Below are positions 1-5,264 of a stretch of 6,879 nt of DNA, piece after piece. Origin of the DNA: Candidatus Auribacterota bacterium (lineage in GTDB: Bacteria > Auribacterota > JAFGBW01 > JAFGJP01). Every line of letters starts with the position of its first letter. Position 1 is the first letter of the stretch. The translations under genes were made by a program, and so were the position numbers. The notes under the pieces are model-generated. The model did no database searches, was not told where the DNA came from, and was given only the letters and a program-made list of their open reading frames with translations. The stretch spans positions 1-6,879 of the forward strand of contig JAFGJP010000271.1 in assembly GCA_016929035.1 (NCBI GenBank), given 5' to 3'.

Positions 1-1052
1 ATCATGATCTCCACGTAGACATAAGGCGAAGGCGAATTTTTTATACGGCCTTCAACTCCGGCCAGAAGCTCCATAATATAGATGACCTGGTTCATGCTGA
101 ACTTGTCTGACAAAAGCGCCAGCCTGGATCTTGATGTGTTTTTCCCTGAATCCCTGTCTTTCAGCTTTTCAACAAGGATCTTTCTGAAAAAATCCAGCAA
201 ATTCTGTACAATCTTATAGGCATCCTTGTTTTCTCTGATGATGGACTGGATAATCATATAGGCTTTTTCCGCATCGCTTTCTGCTGCAGCCTGAGCAATG
301 CCGAAAAGGATATCCTCATCAACAACACCGATAATGTCAACCGCATCTTTATATGTAATCGTTCCTTCGCAATAGGTAATGACTTTGTCGAGGATGGATT
401 CTGCATCCCTCATGCTGCCTTCAGCGCTTCGCGCAATGAGATCAATGGCTTTTTCGTCAAAGGAGACTTTTTCCTCTTCCAGTATCTCAGATAACCTCTC
501 CCGGATTACGATATCCGGTATCAGCTTGAAGTGAAAATTCTGACAGCGCGAGAGTATCGTATCCGGTACGCGAAAAGGCTCCGTTGTCGCAAAAATAAAC
601 TTGATATGCTTGGGCGGCTCTTCAAGAGTCTTCAGCAAAGCGTTAAAAGCTTCCTTGGAAAGCATGTGCACTTCATCAATTATGTAAACCTTATAGGGAG
701 AATTCGCCGGAACGAACATGACATTTTCCCTGAGCTCGCGGATATTGTCGATTCCCCTGTTCGATGCCCCGTCTATTTCGATAACATCCATGTTATTCCC
801 TTCATTTATTTCAAGGCAGTTGGAACATTCATTGCAGGGAGTTTCTGATGTGCCTTTTTTACAGTTCAAAGCCTTGGCAAGGACCCGGGCTGTCGACGTT
901 TTTCCGACTCCCCGCGGGCCTGAAAAGATATAGGCATGGGCTACGCGCTCCTTTTTTATGGCGTTGCGAAGAACGCGGGTAATGCTTTCCTGTCCGAGAA
1001 TGTCTTCAAACCTCTGGGGACGGCATTTCCTGGCTAGTACAGTATATTCCAT
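1..1052 (-). CDS. dnaX: DNA polymerase III subunit gamma/tau, N-terminal part (runs off left edge)
   Basis: This is the clamp-loader ATPase of the replicative DNA polymerase, which loads the beta clamp onto primed DNA in the cytoplasm. The reading frame is open from the ATG at 1052 to the window edge (350 codons) without a stop. It begins MEYTVLARKCRPQRFEDILG, the typical DnaX start. Visible motifs are the Walker A loop GPRGVGKTS at residues 45-53, zinc-binding cysteines C64, C73, C76 and C79, Walker B with the DEVH box (IIDEVH) at 124-129, sensor 1 FATT near 154-157, and the SRC arginine-finger motif with R169. All lie at the numbering of E. coli DnaX. A GAAGGGTG ribosome-binding site precedes the start by a few bases. 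The C-terminal collar and any tau extension lie outside the window, so whether both tau and gamma forms are made cannot be judged. The SRP RNA gene lies upstream on the same strand, an arrangement also seen in Bacillus. Confidence 0.97.
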   Translation of the reverse strand, partial: MEYTVLARKCRPQRFEDILGQESITRVLRNAIKKERVAHAYIFSGPRGVGKTSTARVLAKALNCKKGTSETPCNECSNCLEINEGNNMDVIEIDGASNRGIDNIRELRENVMFVPANSPYKVYIIDEVHMLSKEAFNALLKTLEEPPKHIKFIFATTEPFRVPDTILSRCQNFHFKLIPDIVIRERLSEILEEEKVSFDEKAIDLIARSAEGSMRDAESILDKVITYCEGTITYKDAVDIIGVVDEDILFGIAQAAAESDAEKAYMIIQSIIRENKDAYKIVQNLLDFFRKILVEKLKDRDSGKNTSRSRLALLSDKFSMNQVIYIMELLAGVEGRIKNSPSPYVYVEIM

Positions 1053-1073
1053 ATCATCACCCTTCGGGTTATA

Positions 1074-1172
1074 AATAAAAAATTAAAAATCAAATATTAA
1101 AAATAAGGAGCGCTAACGCGCAAATAATATTAGTTCAACCACAGAGATCACAGAGAACACAAAGGGAGAAAG
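1074..1172 (+). repeat. Intergenic dispersed repeat, left copy of an inverted pair
   Basis: This copy has, in order, an A-rich run of AAAAAT-type words (1074-1106), AGG, a small GCGC-TAAC-GCGC hairpin (1109-1122), an AT stretch ending in TTAGTT, and a block reading CCACAGAGATCACAGAGAAC (from 1139). The same order of blocks occurs in reverse complement at 1261-1360. The CACAGAG-type block resembles simple dispersed intergenic repeats common in Deltaproteobacteria and other environmental bacteria (from memory, not searched). The 88 bases between the two copies (1173-1260) hold nothing I can recognise. The pair fills most of the 313-base gap between the SRP RNA and dnaX, and no coding region is supported in it. 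Confidence 0.65.
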
Positions 1173-1260
1173 GGTTTGCTCTTGGTAAAAACTATCTTTG
1201 TAAATTAGGGAAATTTTTTGTTCTGCACGGGTTATAACTCTTATCCGTATAAACAGTTCC

Positions 1261-1360
1261 ATTTTTCCTCTGTTGACTCTGTGTGCTCTGTGATAAAACT
1301 AACAATCATCGTGCAAAGCACACCTTTATTTTTACTTTTTGATTTTTCATTTTTGATTTT
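1261..1360 (-). repeat. Intergenic dispersed repeat, right copy (inverted)
   Basis: Read on the minus strand this copy aligns end to end with the left copy. It has the A-rich run containing AAAAATCAAA and TAAAAATA, then AGG, then a GTGC-TTT-GCAC hairpin in the same place as the left copy's GCGC hairpin, then an AT stretch with TTAGTT, then CACAGAG-CACACAGAG. The hairpin stem differs in sequence between the copies but stays paired. The repeat begins directly after the 3' end of the SRP RNA, so a transcript running from the RNA toward dnaX would contain both copies and could fold them into a long imperfect stem. Confidence 0.65.
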
Positions 1361-1365
1361 TTTAT

Positions 1366-1640
1366 GCGGTTGTGCACCCTTTCTTGGCAGAGGAAAAAAA
1401 CTTTCTCCAGAAAGACTTCGCTCCGGCCAGGCAACCCTACAGCACCCAGAATGGACTGCTTACCGCTGCTTCCTCTCGGACCTGACGGGGTTCACAGAAT
1501 CCTGTTGCATAGGACCCGGCCTTCAACACAAAATGCTCTCTCTTGTCAGTCCGCTCCAACTGCCTCAATCGGGATTTCAGCTCTGCTATAGCGGATTGCA
1601 GATACAGGGCACCGCTGACTCCCCGCTTAGCACAACCGCG
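1366..1640 (-). ncRNA. ffs: Signal recognition particle RNA, long type with Alu domain
   Basis: This is the RNA scaffold of the signal recognition particle, which with Ffh targets membrane and secretory proteins to the translocon during translation. The 5' end GCGGTTGTGC (1639-1630) pairs perfectly over 10 bp with the 3' end GCACAACCGC (1375-1366), defining a molecule of about 275 nt, close to the roughly 270 nt of Bacillus scRNA. The 5' Alu domain carries the conserved GGTGCCCTGTA (1613-1603) and a stem-loop CTGCAATCCGCTATAGCAG (1601-1583). The Ffh-binding S-domain tip reads GTCAGGTCCGAGAGGAAGCAGC (1486-1465) with a GAGA tetraloop in place of GGAA. A helix below the tip pairs GGCCGGG...CCTA (1521-1510) with TAGG...CCTGGCC (1439-1425), and GGCAG near 1564 can pair with CTGCC near 1388. 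Exact ends may shift by a few bases. The gene lies upstream of dnaX and divergent from the paaK-like gene. Confidence 0.93.
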
Positions 1641-1655
1641 ATTTTTTTTGCTGCC

Positions 1656-1686
1656 ATTATCTTATTGCATTTTCAGATAATATCAA
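1656..1686 (-). promoter_or_regulatory. Candidate promoter of the SRP RNA
   Basis: On the minus strand TTGATA (1686-1681, five of six to TTGACA) and GATAAT (1661-1656, five of six to TATAAT) are separated by 19 bases, slightly long for sigma70. Transcription would begin around 1648, inside an A-rich stretch roughly 8 bases before the mature 5' end, which would imply 5' trimming as is usual for this RNA. The position fits, but the spacing lowers confidence. Confidence 0.45.
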
Positions 1687-1749
1687 CCGAAAATTATTCT
1701 GCTGACGAACAAAACTTTTTCTGTTATATTCCTGAAAAAGGTACTGGCT

Positions 1750-3051
1750 ATGTACTGGGATAAAAAAGCCGAAACGCTCAGCCGATCATCTCTTGAAAAA
1801 CTTCAAATTAAAAAGCTTAAACAGACGCTCAAACGATCTCTTCGATCGACATTTTATAGAAAACTGCTGAAAGAGGCTGGAGTTTCCTTTGATTCTATAA
1901 AGGATGTTTCTGATATCCGGGAAATCCCTTTCACGACAAAACAGGACCTTCGAAACACTTATCCTTATGGAATGCTTTGCGTTCCCAAGGAAAAGACCAT
2001 CCGCCTTCATGCTTCCAGCGGGACAACGGGGACATCAACCGTTATCTTTCATACACCGGGCGATATTGATAACTGGACAGAACTTCTTGCAAGGTGTATT
2101 TTCGCCACCGGATGTGATTCCCATGATGTTTTTCAGAACATGATGACTTACGGCATGTTTACCGGAGGGCTTGGGCTCCATTACGGCGCTGAAAAGGTCG
2201 GCATGCTGGTGATTCCGGCCAGCTCCGGCAACACGAAGCGGCAGATCAAGTTCATGCGGGATTTTGGAACAACGGTCCTCCATATTACACCAAGCTACCT
2301 CCTGCACATCAGTGATGTTTTAAGCAAAGAAGAGAAAATCGATCCCCGCGAGCTGAACCTCAAGGCCGCGTACATAGGGGCTGAGCCCCATTCAGAAACA
2401 ACACGAAAAAAACTGGAAGCCATCTACGGCTTTCATGCGTACAACTCTTATGGCCTCAGCGAAATGAACGGACCAGGCGTTGCTTTTGAATGCACATTTC
2501 AAAAAGACATGCACATATGGGAAGACCACTATATCGTCGAAGTCATTGATCCGGAAACAGGAAAAAACCTACCGGATGGCCAGGAAGGCGAGCTGGTTTT
2601 AACAACGCTTTCCCGAGAAGCCATGCCGATTTTGCGCTACAGGACCCGTGATCTGACCAGGATCTGTAAAGGAAACTGCCCCTGCGGACGGACCCACAGG
2701 CGCATAGCACGGATCAAGGGTCGGACAGATGACCTTCTCATCGTAGGCGGCGTCAATGTGTTCCCAAGCCAGGTCGAACATATCATCATGAAAATAGCTG
2801 AAGTGGGAACCAACTACGAGATCCATCTCCAGAAAAAAGGAGCCCTGGATCATATGACCGTAAAAGTCGAGCTCAACTCTAAAATGTTTTCCGGAGATAT
2901 CGGCTTTCTTAACAGCATCAGGGAAAAGATCGCCCATGCGCTTAAAGACGAAATCCTTATCCGGCCGACTGTCGAGCTTGTTGCTCCGGGGACGCTTGAA
3001 CCGAGCATGGGAAAAGCCAGGAGGGTCTATGACAACAGAAAAAAATTATAA
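1750..3051 (+). CDS. paaK: Phenylacetate-CoA ligase (PaaK family, adenylate-forming)
   Basis: It probably activates phenylacetate or another arylacetate to its CoA thioester with ATP, in the cytoplasm; the same family includes proteins annotated as coenzyme F390 synthetase. The 433-residue length is normal for PaaK. Family signatures are the phosphate-binding loop ASSGTTGTS (88-96), the aromatic A5 motif YNSYGLSEMNGPG (231-243), YRTRDLTRI with D301 (297-305), a cysteine-bearing CKGNCPCGRTH (306-316), the hinge GRTDDLLIVGGVNVFPSQVE (324-343), and a C-terminal SMGKARRV with the expected catalytic lysine K422. A purine-rich AAAAAGG lies about 8 bases before the ATG. A weak TATATT box at 1725-1730 might be part of its promoter, but the implied leader would be very short. 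It is followed 102 bases later by a double-ACT protein, a frequent partner. Enzyme class is secure; the true substrate (phenylacetate, indoleacetate or another arylacetate) is not. Confidence 0.93.
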   Translation: MYWDKKAETLSRSSLEKLQIKKLKQTLKRSLRSTFYRKLLKEAGVSFDSIKDVSDIREIPFTTKQDLRNTYPYGMLCVPKEKTIRLHASSGTTGTSTVIFHTPGDIDNWTELLARCIFATGCDSHDVFQNMMTYGMFTGGLGLHYGAEKVGMLVIPASSGNTKRQIKFMRDFGTTVLHITPSYLLHISDVLSKEEKIDPRELNLKAAYIGAEPHSETTRKKLEAIYGFHAYNSYGLSEMNGPGVAFECTFQKDMHIWEDHYIVEVIDPETGKNLPDGQEGELVLTTLSREAMPILRYRTRDLTRICKGNCPCGRTHRRIARIKGRTDDLLIVGGVNVFPSQVEHIIMKIAEVGTNYEIHLQKKGALDHMTVKVELNSKMFSGDIGFLNSIREKIAHALKDEILIRPTVELVAPGTLEPSMGKARRVYDNRKKL

Positions 3052-3077
3052 ATTTATTCTCTCTTCTTTCTGCTTGT

Positions 3078-3110
3078 TTATCCTGAGCGAACGAAGTGAG
3101 TCGAGGGATT
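3078..3110 (+). repeat. Dispersed intergenic motif (CCTGAGCGAA...GTGAGTCGAGGG type)
   Basis: The gap between the ligase and the ACT gene contains TCCTGAGCGAACGAAGTGAG followed by TCGAGGG. This resembles a short motif that recurs in intergenic regions of many unrelated bacterial genomes (CCTGAGCGAAG...GTCGAAGG). That recognition is from memory; only one copy is visible here. It does not block the ACT gene's ribosome-binding site, which lies further downstream. Confidence 0.5.
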
Positions 3111-3153
3111 ATTTTCTGCTGACTACTTTCTACTTTTATTAAAGGAGTCTGAT

Positions 3154-3582
3154 ATGGCAAAACAATTGTCCATTTTTGCTGAGAACAAACCGGGAAGCCT
3201 TGAAAAAATCACATCTATCCTTTCTGGAAAAAATATCAACCTGAGGGCACTGACAATCGCCAGCTCTGAGGGGTTTGGAATATTCAAGGTTCTTGTTGAC
3301 AACCCTGTGGAAGCTTTTGATGCCTTAAATAAAAACAACATACCTGTGCAGATAAAAGATATCGTCGCCATCTATATCGATGATAAGCCGGGCGGATTGC
3401 ACAAAGCTATCCGTGCTATCTCAAAACACAACATCAATATCATTGATTCCTACGGATTTGTGGTCGAAAGCGGAAAAAAAGCTATTTTTGTATTTGAGCT
3501 GGATAAACCTCAGGAAGCCATAAAAAATCTCAAAAAAGAAAAAATCCGAATATTGACGGACTCCGAACTGTATTCATTATAA
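3154..3582 (+). CDS. Tandem ACT-domain protein (putative amino-acid-binding regulator)
   Basis: A 142-residue cytoplasmic protein made almost entirely of two ACT domains, which usually bind amino acids at dimer interfaces. Domain 1 spans about residues 3-65 (LSIFAENKPGSLEKIT, with the ligand-loop NKPGSL at 11-16) and domain 2 about 70-140 (VAIYIDDKPGGLHKAIRAIS, with DKPGGL at 77-82). There is no catalytic or DNA-binding domain, so it is a stand-alone ligand-binding protein. A strong AAAGGAG lies 7 bases before the ATG. Its position after a PaaK-type ligase is a known pairing in anaerobes that degrade aromatic amino acids, often along with indolepyruvate ferredoxin oxidoreductase, which is not in this window. 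A role in sensing an aromatic or branched-chain amino acid is inferred, not shown. Confidence 0.9.
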   Translation: MAKQLSIFAENKPGSLEKITSILSGKNINLRALTIASSEGFGIFKVLVDNPVEAFDALNKNNIPVQIKDIVAIYIDDKPGGLHKAIRAISKHNINIIDSYGFVVESGKKAIFVFELDKPQEAIKNLKKEKIRILTDSELYSL

Positions 3583-3586
3583 AAAG

Positions 3587-3844
3587 ATGATGAACACGCT
3601 CAACAATGGAACACACGAGCCAGTTGCCGAGTCTCTTTACACAAAATGCATATGGTTCGATTACTGCCCCATCCCTGAATTTGTCAGGATTGGAAAACTT
3701 TCAAAAAAATGGACCTGTTTTTATTGCGATGTAGCCAACCCGGTGTGTAAAAGATATCAACTTGAGAATTTTGGCAGAAATATCCCGGATAATATGCTTC
3801 CGGATGGAAAAATCCAGGGAAACCTCACGCGGTTCAACGATTAA
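3587..3844 (+). CDS. Small cysteine-rich protein of unknown function
   Basis: The 85-residue product is not a family I recognise. It starts 4 bases after the ACT gene's stop, so it is probably cotranscribed and translationally coupled; a second ATG directly follows the first and either could be used. Five cysteines lie in the middle: C21, C27, C44, C47 and C54, in the contexts KCIWFDYCP, WTCFYCD and PVCKRY. The C-x2-C and C-x5-C spacing could bind a metal ion such as zinc or an iron-sulfur cluster. There is no signal peptide or membrane segment. The upstream ribosome-binding site is weak (AAAAAG). The reality of the gene rests on the tight spacing, the ordered Cys/aromatic composition and the lack of an alternative gene here. 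Confidence 0.7.
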   Translation: MMNTLNNGTHEPVAESLYTKCIWFDYCPIPEFVRIGKLSKKWTCFYCDVANPVCKRYQLENFGRNIPDNMLPDGKIQGNLTRFND

Positions 3845-3885
3845 GACCTTCTGAGAATAGAAATATCGCAACTCCTTCATAATAA

Positions 3886-3914
3886 TTGACTTAATTAATT
3901 AATAATGTTATAAT
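3886..3914 (+). promoter_or_regulatory. Near-consensus sigma70 promoter of the exported-protein cluster
   Basis: TTGACT (3886-3891) and a perfect TATAAT (3909-3914) are separated by exactly 17 bases. Eleven of twelve positions match the consensus. Transcription would start near 3921, giving a leader of roughly 100 nt before the ATG at 4023. The surrounding stretch 3845-4022 is very AT-rich and carries no gene; I see no clear terminator for the upstream operon in it. Confidence 0.75.
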
Positions 3915-3945
3915 AAAGCAAACTAAATAATTTATTTTGATATAG

Positions 3946-3964
3946 AAGTTATTCAGAATAACTT
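3946..3964 (+). promoter_or_regulatory. 19-bp palindrome in the leader (possible operator or hairpin)
   Basis: AAGTTATTC-A-GAATAACTT is a perfect 9-bp inverted repeat around one base, located about 25 to 43 bases after the predicted transcription start. The one-base centre makes an RNA hairpin possible only with some fraying, so a dimeric-repressor operator is an equally good reading. No cognate regulator is visible in the window. Confidence 0.5.
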
Positions 3965-4022
3965 TAAATTTTAATAATCGCAATTTAAATTAATTTTGTT
4001 ATTAAGTTATATCTGGTGACTT

Positions 4023-4631
4023 ATGAAAAGACTGCGCTATATATTTCAACTGATCGTGTTCTTTTCTCTCTTTTCCAACATGCGCACTTTTGCCTCTGAC
4101 CTTTTTCCGCAGCTTCCTCTGGTGATCTATTCTGAAGCCTTTTCTTATAATAAACCCTTCCAGTTTGTTCCCTCAGGATGGATGGGAGACATTCACGCTC
4201 TTCTGGCTTATGATAACTGGCGACAGGGCCCTCACAGCGGGGACAGCTGTATGAAATTCGTCTATGACATGACCAAGCCCTGGATACACGGCTGGGCCGG
4301 TGTCTGCTGGCAGTATCCGGCGAACAACTGGGGAAACATCGACGGAGGCGTTAACTTAAGCGGAGCAACCCGTGTTACCTTCTGGGCTAAAGGGGAAACC
4401 GGAGAGGAGTATATTTTCTTTAAAGTGGGCGGGAATTACGGAATCTTTTCCGACTCGACAGAGATCATTTACGGCCCTGTTCAACTGACAAAAGAATGGA
4501 ATAAATATTCCATCGCTCTTCAAGGAGAAGACCTCAGCCATATCGGCTGCGGATTTGGCTGGATTGCTGATAAAACAGAACAGGTAGCGGAAAAGCTAAT
4601 TTTTTATCTTGATGACATGAAAATCGAGTAA
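4023..4631 (+). CDS. Secreted jelly-roll (carbohydrate-binding-like) protein, copy 1
   Basis: The 202-residue product has an N-terminal signal peptide (basic MKRLR, hydrophobic 7-19, likely cleavage after TFA at 24), so it acts outside the cytoplasm. The rest is rich in beta strands, Trp, Gly and aromatic residues and ends in a YLDDMKIE strand, as in galactose-binding-like or CBM-type beta sandwiches. Motifs shared with the next gene are GWAGVCWQYPANNWG (90-104), NLSGATRVTFWAKGETGEE (111-129), FFKVGG (132-137), a W-x-x-Y strand (159-162) and GFGWIAD (177-183). No catalytic motif is recognised. A GGTGA lies a few bases before the ATG, which is the first gene after the strong promoter. Carbohydrate binding is inferred from fold-like features only; it could instead be a structural partner of the toroid protein encoded downstream. 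Confidence 0.85.
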   Translation: MKRLRYIFQLIVFFSLFSNMRTFASDLFPQLPLVIYSEAFSYNKPFQFVPSGWMGDIHALLAYDNWRQGPHSGDSCMKFVYDMTKPWIHGWAGVCWQYPANNWGNIDGGVNLSGATRVTFWAKGETGEEYIFFKVGGNYGIFSDSTEIIYGPVQLTKEWNKYSIALQGEDLSHIGCGFGWIADKTEQVAEKLIFYLDDMKIE

Positions 4632-4634
4632 ACC

Positions 4635-5264
4635 ATGACAAAACGGTTCACAAAAAAAATATTCATCTCTGTTCTCTTTCTCACATTCATCTGCTCTGTA
4701 TTGACGTTCGCCTACACGACTTACCGGTCTCACTGTAAATTCCCGTTCTATGTCTACAGCTCCTACGGCGATTCAAAAAAATTTCACTTCTATGCAAGCG
4801 GTCGTATAGGCGACGCTCAGTCTATTCGCCTGTTCGGGAATTGCCGGGAAAATCCTCTGACAAAGAAAAGCTGCATCAAGATTATCTATACTGTCTCCAG
4901 TACGACAAGATCACATCTTGGATGGGCCGGCCTTTACTGGCTTGAGCCGGCGAACAACTGGGGCCTCACACCCGAAGGAGGATACGACCTCTCAGGGGCT
5001 AAAAGGTGTGTTTTTCATGCCCGCGGCAAAAAAGGCGGTGAAAAGATCACTTTTAAGATCGGCGGTGTCCCCGGCCTGTACGGAGATACCGCAGAGGCCT
5101 TCCTTCCGCTTGTGACGCTTACAGACAAATGGCAAAGATACGAGATTCCTCTGGAAAAGAGTAATCTTTCGCGCGTGGTCGGCGGATTCTGCTGGACCGC
5201 AAACCGCCTTGACAACCCGGAAGGAGCAACCTTCTACCTGGATGAGATCTATTATGAGCAATGA
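4635..5264 (+). CDS. Secreted or anchored jelly-roll protein, copy 2 (paralogue of the previous gene)
   Basis: The 209-residue product starts 3 bases after the previous stop, pointing to translational coupling. It has a basic start and a hydrophobic segment at about 9-27, either a signal peptide or a membrane anchor. The mature part matches copy 1 along its length: GWAGLYWLEPANNWG (96-110), YDLSGAKRCVFHARGKKGG (117-135), KITFKIGG (137-144), TLTDKWQRYEIPL (161-173), GGFCWTAN (183-190) and YLDEIYYEQ at the end. The repeat most likely arose by tandem duplication followed by strong divergence, with the PANNWG and LSGA cores best kept. No lipobox of the usual L-A/S-G/A-C form is seen around C20. 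Function unknown; likely a beta-sandwich glycan-binding protein. Confidence 0.85.
   Translation: MTKRFTKKIFISVLFLTFICSVLTFAYTTYRSHCKFPFYVYSSYGDSKKFHFYASGRIGDAQSIRLFGNCRENPLTKKSCIKIIYTVSSTTRSHLGWAGLYWLEPANNWGLTPEGGYDLSGAKRCVFHARGKKGGEKITFKIGGVPGLYGDTAEAFLPLVTLTDKWQRYEIPLEKSNLSRVVGGFCWTANRLDNPEGATFYLDEIYYEQ

Noticed and set aside
531..933. Plus-strand open frames within the dnaX region
   Set aside because: They lie opposite the clearly recognised dnaX coding frame and have no family features.
1394..1414. Minus-strand hairpin CTTTC-TGGA-GAAAG followed by seven Ts, read as a terminator of a short SRP RNA (1425-1521)
   Set aside because: It lies inside the long-type RNA: the Alu domain lies 5' of the short form, and the 3' end pairs with it 10 of 10. 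The T-run is more likely part of an internal helix or bulge.
1218..1763. A 181-codon plus-strand open frame between dnaX and paaK
   Set aside because: It crosses the inverted repeat, runs antisense through the whole SRP RNA gene and overlaps the paaK start. Its protein has no recognisable features.
5209..5253. Upstream ATG for the toroid protein
   Set aside because: It would overlap the previous gene by 56 bases and place a charged 15-residue extension before the signal peptide. The ATG at 5254 has a purine-rich site and normal spacing.
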